Assembly (NCBI GenBank): GCA_024232855.1
Contig: JAAEPH010000038.1
Coordinates: 1-32,767 of the forward strand
Source of the DNA: Gammaproteobacteria bacterium
GTDB taxonomy: Bacteria; Pseudomonadota; Gammaproteobacteria; GCA-001735895
Reading direction: 5' to 3'
DNA: 32,767 nucleotides
The notes under the pieces: generated by a model
What the model was told of the DNA's origin: nothing
Databases searched by the model: none
The model's input: the letters and a program-made list of their open reading frames with translations, nothing else
In this document: positions 18,679 through 27,752 of the stretch, one piece after another
Layout: each line of letters starts with the position of its first letter
Position numbering within the stretch: position 1 is the first letter of the stretch
Translations under genes and position numbers: made by a program

Positions 18679-19470
18679 ATGTCCAGTGGATCACATCAAA
18701 GTCAATACAATGACGCTGTAATCGCGAGCGTCGAAATGGTCTGTGGCGAAGGGTTTATGTCTCCCGGTGGCGAACAGTGCGTTGCCCGTATTGTCGAGGG
18801 ACTGGATATTTCCGGAAAGAAAGTACTGGAAGTCGGCTGCGGTCTGGGTGGCGTTCTGGTCGCCCTGGTACGTAACCATCATGCCGGGGCTGCCCATGGT
18901 ATGGATCTGGAGGCGAGCGTTCTGGCACGCGCGAAGAAGCGCGTTCTCGCCGCGGGGCTGGAAAACACAATTCAACTTCAGCAAGTTATGCCTGGCCCCT
19001 TTCCAGTCGATGACGATAGCTTCGATTTCGTAGTGTGCAAGGAAATGCTGTGCCACATCGAAGACAAAAAGCCATTTTATGAAGAGCTGGTTCGAACCAT
19101 CAAACCCGGTGGCTGGTTGATTGGCAGCGATTGGCTAATCAGCAACGAGGCGCCGGGAACGCCGGCTTATGAAAACTGGCGAGCCCACCTCAAGGACGCC
19201 GGAATGATTTTTCATTTTGCCTCCTTTGATGAAACCATCGCCGGTTTTCACAATGCCGGTCTGAAAAATATCGAGGTAAGCGATAATTTCGACTGGATCA
19301 CAGGCATCCATGACGAACACCATAAGCGTGTTCATGGCTCGGCAAAGCAGGGTTTGCTGAATGCGCTTGGGAGCGATGGTTATGAAGCCCTGGTTCTACG
19401 CACACAAGACCGTATCGAAGCAGTTGAAAACGGCACACTGTTGCACTGTAATTTCAGGGCGCAAAAATAA
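18679..19470 (+). CDS. Class I SAM-dependent methyltransferase (small-molecule/phosphoethanolamine-type fold)
   Basis: From ATG 18679 with RBS AGGAGGAA: VLEVGCGLGGVLVAL (motif I), FDFVVCKEMLCHIEDKKPFYEELVRTIKPGGWLIGSDW. Confidence 0.82.
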   Translation: MSSGSHQSQYNDAVIASVEMVCGEGFMSPGGEQCVARIVEGLDISGKKVLEVGCGLGGVLVALVRNHHAGAAHGMDLEASVLARAKKRVLAAGLENTIQLQQVMPGPFPVDDDSFDFVVCKEMLCHIEDKKPFYEELVRTIKPGGWLIGSDWLISNEAPGTPAYENWRAHLKDAGMIFHFASFDETIAGFHNAGLKNIEVSDNFDWITGIHDEHHKRVHGSAKQGLLNALGSDGYEALVLRTQDRIEAVENGTLLHCNFRAQK

Positions 19471-19491
19471 ATTCAGCACAAAGGCCCATAA

Positions 19492-19611
19492 ATGCGAATT
19501 GTAACGATGGATCCCCGAAAATGTGTGGCCTGCGGCCATTGCGAAAACGCGTGTTCGTTTCGGCGGAGCCAGACGATTCGGGGTCGGGGTCGGACCACGG
19601 TAAGCCGTTGA
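19492..19611 (+). pseudogene. Truncated 4Fe-4S ferredoxin-like fragment
   Basis: MRIVTMDPRKCVACGHCENACSFRRSQTIRGRGRTTVSR*: a CxxCxxCxxxC cluster motif with CSF, then premature loss of homology and a stop. 39 aa. Confidence 0.55.
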
Positions 19612-20020
19612 AGCAATTGCAACTATTCAGTGAGCCAGGCGCATTTTTATCCTTAAATCGCAGCTTCCAATGGTGAAATAGGGGTTTTAATAAAAGACTA
19701 CCAGTAACCACCATCTTGACTGGATGGCTTGGTGTTAGAGGTGTTTTTTCTCAGGCAAAAAGTAGGATATAAGTCCTTTACAGAAGCGAAAATCACGTGG
19801 AAATTTTTGTTTTTCAGGTGGTTGGTGTGGTCCCAGCTACTAACTGTCTTACTGATAGCTTTAAAAAATTATTTGCCGGTTACATAATCATTAGGCCGCG
19901 ATCTGAAAAATGGGCCCATTTATTTGATTCATGCGTTTACCGAATGCCCGTAAAGTGCCGTTTTTTTCCCTATATTCCTCTGATCGGAAATGACTGCTAC
20001 CTGGAAAAAAACATTCAGTG

Positions 20021-20488
20021 TTACAGTGGTTCTCCATCATGAGTCAATCCAGCTTTCGCCCACAACGCCACTAACTCGTGATTATCTTCAGACCGTTGGC
20101 GAGGAAGATCATCGGCAGGCTTGTACCAGGGTAATTGGCTTTCCACACAATAATGTTCACTTGGTACTACGTGCTCTGGGTGATCGAGACTTCCTACCAT
20201 TACACAGGTCCAGTCGTCTTTCTCAGTGGGAATGAATACGAGACGAGAACCACAATGCTGGCAAAATCCGCTTTTTGCAAAATGAGAAGTTTGAAAATAT
20301 TTGGGCTCTTCCTTCGTAAAGTACAATGTTCCAGGTTTAACGTATATATCAACCTGCGCCGGTGTTCCTGATAGTTTGTGGCAGGCTCGACAGTGGCAAT
20401 AAAACGCTTCATGTAAGTTCACTTCTGCTTCATAACGTACGGCACCGCAAAAACAGCCACCGGTTACTGGTGTGTATTTCTCAGTCAT
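20021..20488 (-). CDS. GFA (glutathione-dependent formaldehyde-activating enzyme/CENP-V) family protein
   Basis: 155 aa; GGCFCGAVRYEAEV, FYCHCRACHKLSGTP, SGFCQHCGSRLVF zinc-binding cysteine pattern. Confidence 0.9.
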   Translation of the reverse strand: MTEKYTPVTGGCFCGAVRYEAEVNLHEAFYCHCRACHKLSGTPAQVDIYVKPGTLYFTKEEPKYFQTSHFAKSGFCQHCGSRLVFIPTEKDDWTCVMVGSLDHPEHVVPSEHYCVESQLPWYKPADDLPRQRSEDNHELVALWAKAGLTHDGEPL

Positions 20489-20581
20489 TTTGATCCTCCT
20501 CCCCTTCTTTGAAAATGATTGTACGCTTCATTCTCCCATTTTTTCTATTTGGCTGCTTAGTGCCCATAACGGTCATACCGG

Positions 20582-20658
20582 GTCATTGCGAGCGCAGCGA
20601 AGCAATCTCCAGGTAATGGCGCGATATTGAGGGATTGCTTCGCTGCGCTCGCAATGAC
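20582..20658. repeat. Palindromic REP/MITE-like interspersed repeat
   Basis: Perfect 26-bp inverted repeat GTCATTGCGAGCGCAGCGAAGCAATC / GATTGCTTCGCTGCGCTCGCAATGAC with 25-bp loop. This TCATTGCGAGC..GAAGCAATC type is a familiar intergenic repeat in many bacterial genomes; the spurious ORF reads CRHCERSEAI...LRCARND. Confidence 0.85.
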
Positions 20659-20881
20659 GGCAACGTGCCGTAAGTTGCCAGCAACTGCTCAACCTCGAAC
20701 GGCCGCTATGGTGCGATTGCAGACTAAGAGAAATAAATCCTGAATGACCGCTTTTGGTAAAAGCAGTCACCCGGTTCCGATCAAATCCGACGCTGTTTGT
20801 AAGATCTGATACCAACTATTACCTATTATTTATGGCGGCCATGTCATCAGGTATGACCATTAACCAATAAAATCAGGGCCA

Positions 20882-20911
20882 TTGCAAACAGGCATTAATT
20901 CTTCCTATACT
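20882..20911 (+). promoter_or_regulatory. Candidate sigma70-type promoter for the ChaN-like/peptidase pair
   Basis: TTGCAA-N18-TATACT about 105 nt upstream of the ORF start at 21017. Confidence 0.35.
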
Positions 20912-21016
20912 CTGCTGACCCGTGCCGGATGTCGAAGCTTGCCGTTTTAATCCGGGCGCACCGGGTATCCGTATCATGGTCGAGCGCCCAATCGAAACCC
21001 CAGGAGTTTTTACCCG

Positions 21017-22240
21017 ATGACTAGCTGCGCAAGGATATGCCTGATTTCCCTGTTCCTGTTATTGCCCCGCTTTGGTAATGCCCTGGCAGACGATGCCGAC
21101 CATAGCTGCGCACCCCATGTTGCACGCTGGCTCGACCCGGCCAGCGGTGAAGTGCTCGAAAACCGGCAACTCTTCGAGCGCCTGGCGGCTAGCCGCATTA
21201 TTTTGCTGGGGGAGGCGCATACCGCGGCGGCCCATCACCGCTGGCAGCACTATATGCTGGCGGCCCTGCATTCGCGCAATGCCAATATGAAGGTCGGCTT
21301 CGAAATGCTGCCGCGCCGGGCGCAACCGGTGCTCGACGCCTGGAGCGCAGGGGAATTGAGCGAGCAGGAATTTCTCGAGCAGTCGAAGTGGCGCGAAGTG
21401 TGGGGCTACGATGCCGGGCTTTATATGCCGTTGCTCCATTTTACGCGCCTCAATCGACTGCCGACGATTGCGCTCAACGTGGATCGCAACCTGGTGTCCA
21501 GGGTGGCCGAAGTGGGATGGCAGGCGCTTGGCGAGGAGGAGCGCCAGGGGCTATCGGATCCGTCTCCCGCCAGCGATGCTTACCGCGATTCGCTGGCGCG
21601 GCTTTATGCCTACAAGCAGTTGCTGAGTACCGAAGGCGGGGTTGATGCCAGCGATATCGGCGAGCCCGACCTTGATGAAATAAAAAGCAGCACCGGATTC
21701 GCCAACTTCGTCGCGGCGCAGTTGACCTGGGACCGCGGCATAGCCGAGGCATTGGCGGCGGAACACCGGCGCGACCCGCGGGCCCTCGTGGTCGGTATCG
21801 TCGGGCGCGGCCACCTTGAATACGACTATGGCATTCCGCATCAACTCGCCGACATGGGTATCGACGATGTCGACGTTTTGCTGCCGCTGAATGCCGACGA
21901 TACCTGTAGCCCCTTGCCGGTTGACCTGGCCTCCGCGGTATTCGTGGTCGATGCCGAAGGCGGGGAATCGGCCGCGCCGCGCCCGCGCCTCGGGATTATC
22001 ATCGAAGGCGGCGATAGCGGCGTGCGCGTCATGCAGGTACTCGATGACAGTGTCGCCAGCATCACCGGAATCCGGGAAGGCGACGTCATCCAGAGCGCGG
22101 CCGGATTCGAAACCAGAACGACTTCCGACCTGATCGAAATCGTCCAGCGCCAGGCGCCAGGCACCTGGCTACCGCTGAAATTGATGCGCGGCGACGAAAT
22201 TCTCGAGCTGACCGCCAGGTTTCCCCAGCGCTTTGAATAG
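21017..22240 (+). CDS. ChaN-family (haem-binding uptake, Tiki superfamily-like) protein with C-terminal PDZ-like domain
   Basis: 407 aa with N-terminal signal peptide; RIILLGEAHTAAAHHRWQHYMLAAL...VGFEMLPRRAQPVLD; VVGIVGRGHLEYDYGIPHQL; C-terminal LGIIIEGGDSGVRVMQVLDDSVASITGIREGDVIQSAAGFETRTTSDLIEIVQ typical of PDZ. Confidence 0.82.
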   Translation: MTSCARICLISLFLLLPRFGNALADDADHSCAPHVARWLDPASGEVLENRQLFERLAASRIILLGEAHTAAAHHRWQHYMLAALHSRNANMKVGFEMLPRRAQPVLDAWSAGELSEQEFLEQSKWREVWGYDAGLYMPLLHFTRLNRLPTIALNVDRNLVSRVAEVGWQALGEEERQGLSDPSPASDAYRDSLARLYAYKQLLSTEGGVDASDIGEPDLDEIKSSTGFANFVAAQLTWDRGIAEALAAEHRRDPRALVVGIVGRGHLEYDYGIPHQLADMGIDDVDVLLPLNADDTCSPLPVDLASAVFVVDAEGGESAAPRPRLGIIIEGGDSGVRVMQVLDDSVASITGIREGDVIQSAAGFETRTTSDLIEIVQRQAPGTWLPLKLMRGDEILELTARFPQRFE

Positions 22241-24227
22241 AACCGTCGCAGGGGTAATTCTGGCGCTGTTGTGCAGCGCGAGTACGAGCCTGTTCGCGCA
22301 AATCCCCACCGCGCCGCCCTGGCATGACATCGAGGTAACGCTGACGTCGGGGAATGGCGAAATCCGCGTCAGCGACCGGATCACGCTTGACGGGCGCGAG
22401 CGGTTTCGTTTCGGCCTTGCGCACTGGCTCGAGATAGAGGCGCTATCGGTCGATGGGGTTGGGGCGAGCGTAACCAGGCAGGACGGCGGGTACCTGGTGG
22501 AACTGCCCGATAGCGGTCGACACCAGCTCGATTTCAAGCTGCGCGGCACGGTGCCGCCGCGCGACGCCGGGCAAGGGCGTGATGCGGGCATGCTCGCCAG
22601 CAGCGGCGACGACGGCGTGTACCTGCCGGCCTACGATGCCTGGATTCCCGACGAGGGCGGCGCTTCGATCCGCTATCGTTTGAAGGTCGGCATAGCGGCA
22701 ACGCGGCGCGCCGTCGCGACCGCGAAACTCATCGACGAAAAGGTGGATGGCGGGCGCTACCAGGCGAGCTTCGAGCAGTCTCATGCGGGAGAAGCGCCGT
22801 CGCTGTTCACCGGACCATACCAGGTGCGCGAGCGACTTGTCGATGGGCTGCGTTTACGCACTTACTTTCACGCCGAGCTAGCCGAACTGTCCGATATTTA
22901 TCTCGATGCCGCGAACGCCTATATCCAGCGCTATCGACGGCAGATAGGCGACTATCCCTACGCTGACTTCCACGTTATCTCGGCGCCGTTACCGGTGGGG
23001 CTCGGCTTCCCTAATCTGACCTATGTCGGGCGCCGGGTGATCCCGCTGCCATTCATGCGCGGGCGCTCGCTGGCCCACGAGGTACTGCACAACTGGTGGG
23101 GTAACGGGGTCGCGGTCGATTACGCCAGCGGCAACTGGGCCGAGGGGCTGACCACCTTCATGGCCGATTACGCGCTGGAACGGGACAAGAGCGCGGCCGC
23201 GGCGCGCAGCATGCGCATCAAGTGGTTGCGCGATTACGCGGCGCTGCCCCCGGGGCGTGACCTGCCGGTGCGCGCATTCAGGTCCAGGCGCCACCAGGCA
23301 TCGCAGGTAATCGGTTACGACAAGGTCGCATTTATTTTTCACATGCTGACCCGGGAAATCGGTCGGCCCGCCTTCGACGCCGGATTGCGGCGCTTCTGGA
23401 ATTGGCACAAGTACCGCGGCGCCGGGTGGCGGGATTTGCAGGCTGCGTTCGAAGCCGCCGCGGGACGCGATCTCGGCTGGTTCTTCAGGCAGTGGCTGGA
23501 CCGCCCCGGCGCGCCGCGCATCAGTATCGGCGCGCACAGCCTGACGCGGGTCGACGAGGGTTTTCGGCTCGACGTCGAAATAATCCAGCCCATCGCCGGC
23601 TATCGTTTCGGCTTGCCCGTGTTGCTGACCACCGATGACGGCTTCGAGCGTCACGAAATACGCGTAAGCGAAACCCTGACCCGGGTGGAATGGATCACTA
23701 GCGCGCGGCCCCGGTCGATTCATTTCGATCCGGATAACGACGTATTTCGCTTGTTGCGGAAAAGCGAGACGCCGCCGATATTGCGCGACATCACCCTCGA
23801 CCCGGCCGCCACGGCGATGATCGGCGCCGGGAACGAGGAATTCGCCGGCGTCGCGCGCGCCCTGGCCGCGGGTCTGATGGATGTCGAGGCGCGATTCGCG
23901 GAGCTGGCGCTCGACAGGACGATCGAGCGGCCGCTACTGCTCATTACCACGACAGACAGGCTCCACCAACAGCTCGCTCAACTGGGCCTGCAGCAGCCGG
24001 CGGGGTTACCCGCTGCCGAATATTCGGCAGCGGCCTGGACAGCACGCCTGGCAAACGGCGTCCCGATACTCGTGGTCAGCGCAGACAACGTAGCCGAACT
24101 GCGGGCGCTGCTGCGGCCACTGCCGCATTACGGTGGTCAGAGTTACGTATTGTTCGAAACCGGACGCGCCCGCGATCGCGGCATCTGGCCGGTTAAACGC
24201 GGCGCCCTGTTCCTCGAATTTGACTAG
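22233..24227 (+). CDS. M1-type (gluzincin) peptidase-like protein, secreted
   Basis: 664 aa; TTG start overlapping the upstream gene by 8 nt; signal-peptide-like N-terminus; LAHEVLHNWWGNGVAVDYASGNWAEGLTTFMADYAL (HExxH...E). Confidence 0.82.
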   Translation: MNRTVAGVILALLCSASTSLFAQIPTAPPWHDIEVTLTSGNGEIRVSDRITLDGRERFRFGLAHWLEIEALSVDGVGASVTRQDGGYLVELPDSGRHQLDFKLRGTVPPRDAGQGRDAGMLASSGDDGVYLPAYDAWIPDEGGASIRYRLKVGIAATRRAVATAKLIDEKVDGGRYQASFEQSHAGEAPSLFTGPYQVRERLVDGLRLRTYFHAELAELSDIYLDAANAYIQRYRRQIGDYPYADFHVISAPLPVGLGFPNLTYVGRRVIPLPFMRGRSLAHEVLHNWWGNGVAVDYASGNWAEGLTTFMADYALERDKSAAAARSMRIKWLRDYAALPPGRDLPVRAFRSRRHQASQVIGYDKVAFIFHMLTREIGRPAFDAGLRRFWNWHKYRGAGWRDLQAAFEAAAGRDLGWFFRQWLDRPGAPRISIGAHSLTRVDEGFRLDVEIIQPIAGYRFGLPVLLTTDDGFERHEIRVSETLTRVEWITSARPRSIHFDPDNDVFRLLRKSETPPILRDITLDPAATAMIGAGNEEFAGVARALAAGLMDVEARFAELALDRTIERPLLLITTTDRLHQQLAQLGLQQPAGLPAAEYSAAAWTARLANGVPILVVSADNVAELRALLRPLPHYGGQSYVLFETGRARDRGIWPVKRGALFLEFD

Positions 24228-24241
24228 CCGGCGGGCCTGGT

Positions 24242-24640
24242 TCACAAAAACCTGATTTCCCTGGCTTCTCTTCCGTCGAGTTCGCACTCGAATGGTTTGG
24301 TGATCAACTCTTCGCTGCCATTCTTACTGAAACGAACCGCGCCCAAGAGCACTTGATCGGTGGATGGCTTGGGGTTGCTAAAACCAATGGTGATATATTG
24401 AGGAAATTGCCCGGATTCCAGGATCAGCTTCTTGCAGTGCAACTTCGGACAACTGCCAATCGCATAGGTGGGTAGGGGTGGCTCGCAGTTTGCAACCGAT
24501 ATTTCCCCATCGATCACGGTAATTTTGGGCAGGCTCTGGACCCACAATACCCCCATTCCGGCAACTGAAACAATAAAAGCGATCAGCAGGCTGACAAAGA
24601 TTCGCCGTTTCAAATCGCCATTGTTTGCAGGGTGGTTCAT
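24242..24640 (-). CDS. Hypothetical protein with a single N-terminal transmembrane segment, linked to the oxidase operon
   Basis: RRIFVSLLIAFIVSVAGMGVLWV followed by a Cys-containing (CEPPLP, CPKLHCKKL) periplasmic-type domain. The track start at 24676 overlaps the upstream sco gene; ATG 24640 is an alternative. Confidence 0.6.
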   Translation of the reverse strand: MNHPANNGDLKRRIFVSLLIAFIVSVAGMGVLWVQSLPKITVIDGEISVANCEPPLPTYAIGSCPKLHCKKLILESGQFPQYITIGFSNPKPSTDQVLLGAVRFSKNGSEELITKPFECELDGREAREIRFL

Positions 24641-24659
24641 TCCAGGCTCGGTTTGCGGA

Positions 24660-25277
24660 TCAGTTTGCAAGAACATAATGATAGTCTTTGGCGATAGTAT
24701 TGGCGTTGTGGGGTGCTGAGGTCAAACTGCGCACGCGCGCCTGCGGGTCAACCAGCAGTATCGCGGTGGTATGGTTGATTGAATAGTTACCCTCATTGTC
24801 AGGGCTATTTTTCTCGTAAAATATGCCTAACGGTTTAGTCATTTTTTTCAACTGGTTCTCGGGGCCGGTTACACCAAGAAAGTCCTGATGGAAATAGGTC
24901 ATGTATTCGGCAAGATTCTCGGGGCTATCCCGGTCGGAGTCGATCGAGACAAATATGTACCTGGGCTTTGCCAGCTCGGTTTTCTGCTGTAGCGTTTTAT
25001 CTACCTCCATTAACACATTAATGGTGGTGGGACATACGTCCGGACAACTGGTGTAGCCAAAAAATAGAAACGACCACTGCTCCTTCAAACTATCCCGGGT
25101 AAAGCGGTCCCCGTTCTGATCAATAAGCTCGAACTCCGGCATGCCGAGCGGCTCGTGCAGCACGGTTGCCCGGGTATTTGCCGGTACCAGGCTCAGCTTT
25201 TCGGGAGATTTCAGGAACTCACCGACGATCCAGGCCGCGCCGAGCACAGCCGCGGCCATACCGAGGCCAAACAGCAT
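24660..25277 (-). CDS. SCO1/SenC family copper chaperone
   Basis: FFGYTSCPDVCPTTINVLMEVDKTL (CxxxC), YIFVSIDSDRDSPENLAEYMTYF, INHTTAILLVDPQ. The start is uncertain because the track ORF to 25493 overlaps coxA. Confidence 0.88.
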   Translation of the reverse strand: MLFGLGMAAAVLGAAWIVGEFLKSPEKLSLVPANTRATVLHEPLGMPEFELIDQNGDRFTRDSLKEQWSFLFFGYTSCPDVCPTTINVLMEVDKTLQQKTELAKPRYIFVSIDSDRDSPENLAEYMTYFHQDFLGVTGPENQLKKMTKPLGIFYEKNSPDNEGNYSINHTTAILLVDPQARVRSLTSAPHNANTIAKDYHYVLAN

Positions 25278-25338
25278 TTCAGCAAGACGAATCCTGGTGA
25301 CAATATGATTCAAAACAGGGGCTGCCGGGCTGCTTTCG

Positions 25339-26922
25339 TCAACGCTTCCCTTTGTAGTTGTATGGATGCCAATCCGGATCGATGGTCGGAAGCACGGGCC
25401 AGTTACCATGCGGGGGCGGTGTCGCTGTCGTCCATTCCAGCGAATTGGATCCCCAGGGATTATCGGGAGCTTTCTCGCCATAGATCGCCCCATGGATCCA
25501 GTTGCCCAAGGCGAGCACGAATCCTATCCCGATCAGTACCGATCCAACAGTCATGACCATCTGATCGCTTTCGAACTGCGGAAGATGGGCATAGTCATAA
25601 TATCGCCTGGGCATGCCGGCAAGTCCCATTTCCATCTGTGTCCAGAAGGCGACGTTGGTGCCGACAAAGGAAAGCCAGAAACCTATCTTGCCTACGGTTT
25701 CGTTGTACATTCGACCGGTCATTTTCGGAAAAATGTAATAAACGCCCGCAAAGATGGCAAAGGTGCCAGCCACCGCCATGACGTAATGGAAATGACCAAC
25801 GATGAAATAGGTGTCGGAGATATGCAAATCCAGCGAGGCGATAGCATTGGGAATGCCGGTCAGGCCGCCGATAAGGAACAGGAATATGAATCCCATGGCG
25901 TATTGCATCGGCGTTCTGCTCAGGTCGATCGATCCCTTGTACAGGGTACCCACCAGGCCGATCAGCATCAGGCCGACCGGAACCGAAATCAGCAGGGTGG
26001 TGACCATTTGCCCGACCCGAATCCAGTCGGGCATGCCGGTAACGAACAGGTGGTGAACCCAGACCTCCCCGGAAACCAGCACGATGCCACCGATCCCGCC
26101 GTATACCACCACTTTGTAATTGAACACCATGTTCTTACAGAATGTGGCGACAATTTCCATGATGATCGCGAAGAATGGCAGAAAAATTACATACACCGCC
26201 GGGTGGGAATAAAACCAGAACAGATTCTGATAAGTGAGCACGTCGCCACCCGTGGTGGTGTCGAAGAAATTCGTGCCCAGGTATTTATCGAAGGCGATTA
26301 ATAGAACGGCGGTGCCCAGTACCGGGACGAAAATCAGCTGAATCACAAATGCAGCGATGGTGGCCCAGACGAAAACATTCAACTGGTTCCAGCCCATACC
26401 CTTGGCCCGCATGAATGATACGGTAGTCAGAAAATTGATCCCGGCAATAATGGAGGCGAAGCCGATTAATAACACGGTGAAGGTATACAGTGCCGTATTG
26501 CCCGTGGTAATCACCGAATACGGTGGATAACCGGTCCACATTATATCCGGCGGATCGGGTACCACAAAGGTCAGCAGCGCCAGAACGACGCCCATGAAGA
26601 ACAACCAGACGCTGAATGCATTCAGGCGGGGAAAAGCAACGTCTTTCGCGCCTATCATGAGCGGTATGAAATAGTTGGCCATGAACCCGGTGAGGGCCGG
26701 GATCTGAAAGCCGAGAATCATCGCGGCCCCGTGGAAGTATAGCCAGACGTTATAGGTAGTAGGGTCGTCGGTAATGGTCGGGCCTATGTAAGTCAGCTCG
26801 GCGCGGATCAGCAGAGCCATGATTCCCGCAATACAAAAGGCTGCAATGGACCCGATAAGATATAAGATCCCTACGCGTTTATGGTCGGTGGTAAATATCC
26901 ACTCACTAAGAACTTTACCCAT
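25339..26922 (-). CDS. coxA: Cytochrome c oxidase subunit I (haem-copper oxidase, A2-type YSHP motif)
   Basis: From ATG 26922 (MGKVLSEWIFTTDHKRVGILY); NLFWFYSHPAVYVIFLPFFAI, VHHLFVTGMP, DTYFIVGHFHYVM. Confidence 0.95.
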   Translation of the reverse strand: MGKVLSEWIFTTDHKRVGILYLIGSIAAFCIAGIMALLIRAELTYIGPTITDDPTTYNVWLYFHGAAMILGFQIPALTGFMANYFIPLMIGAKDVAFPRLNAFSVWLFFMGVVLALLTFVVPDPPDIMWTGYPPYSVITTGNTALYTFTVLLIGFASIIAGINFLTTVSFMRAKGMGWNQLNVFVWATIAAFVIQLIFVPVLGTAVLLIAFDKYLGTNFFDTTTGGDVLTYQNLFWFYSHPAVYVIFLPFFAIIMEIVATFCKNMVFNYKVVVYGGIGGIVLVSGEVWVHHLFVTGMPDWIRVGQMVTTLLISVPVGLMLIGLVGTLYKGSIDLSRTPMQYAMGFIFLFLIGGLTGIPNAIASLDLHISDTYFIVGHFHYVMAVAGTFAIFAGVYYIFPKMTGRMYNETVGKIGFWLSFVGTNVAFWTQMEMGLAGMPRRYYDYAHLPQFESDQMVMTVGSVLIGIGFVLALGNWIHGAIYGEKAPDNPWGSNSLEWTTATPPPHGNWPVLPTIDPDWHPYNYKGKR

Positions 26923-26927
26923 AGCCG

Positions 26928-27752
26928 TTAACTCCCCTGCTCGATATTTTTCTTGGTTACTGTCACCATGGATTCTCCAGTGGCGTTGCTCTTTTTCCGG
27001 GATAGCCTGCTTTCTTCCTCGGAGTACCATTGGTCGAATTCAGCAGGTACCATGACTTCAATGCGCCCGATCATATACGAGTGCATGACGCCGCAAAATT
27101 CCGTACAGGTGACCAGGTTATCCTTGTCGCCTATGTCTTCTTCTTTCGGGTAGAACCACAGATAGGTTACGCGCCCGGGCATGGAGTCCTCTTTCACCCG
27201 GTATCGCGCCAGGAAGTGGCTGTGAATCGTATCCCGGCTTGTCATTCTCAGCATAATGGGTTTACCCGCCGGGACCCGCAACAGGTTCTGCGTCTGAATC
27301 CCATTCGGGTAGGTATAGTCCCAGCTGTACATGCCGCTTTCCAGCTTGACCTCCATTCGGTCTGCCGGCACGTCGCGATACTTGTTCCACAACTGCCAGC
27401 CCTTTGCAGCCAGATAGAAATCGTCGGCCATGAATATGAAGGCCGGAATCAATGCCCAGCCCACCGCCTGCACCGCGCTGAACCGGGGTCCGTCGCCCAC
27501 CTGATCGGGATGCTTTCGACGATACCTGAACATGAACCACAGGGTTAACGCGGCAAATGCCACTCCCATTATGGTGATGTCCAACATGACCGTATCCCAG
27601 AGTTCGTCAAAACCCGGTGCCGGATCGTTTATGGTGTCGGAAAGGCTGGTTTCAAATGCGTACACGCCACTCGAGTGCAACAGGAACAACAGACTGAAGC
27701 AGAGGAGTGCCGGGTACAGGTCCTTTCTTTTTTTAACGTCGTTTTTACACAT
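26928..27752 (-). CDS. coxB: Cytochrome c oxidase subunit II
   Basis: 274 aa; CuA motif VTCTEFCGVMHSYMIG, IHSHFLARYRVKEDSMPG, N-terminal membrane segments; no CxxCH haem motif. Confidence 0.93.
   Translation of the reverse strand: MCKNDVKKRKDLYPALLCFSLLFLLHSSGVYAFETSLSDTINDPAPGFDELWDTVMLDITIMGVAFAALTLWFMFRYRRKHPDQVGDGPRFSAVQAVGWALIPAFIFMADDFYLAAKGWQLWNKYRDVPADRMEVKLESGMYSWDYTYPNGIQTQNLLRVPAGKPIMLRMTSRDTIHSHFLARYRVKEDSMPGRVTYLWFYPKEEDIGDKDNLVTCTEFCGVMHSYMIGRIEVMVPAEFDQWYSEEESRLSRKKSNATGESMVTVTKKNIEQGS

Noticed and set aside
20573-20815. 80-aa ORF over the palindromic repeat
   Set aside because: The peptide CRHCERSEAI...LRCARND is the well-known spurious translation of this repeat family.
22989-23723. 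244-aa minus-strand ORF
   Set aside because: Antisense to the M1 peptidase gene with clear HExxH motif; no independent support.
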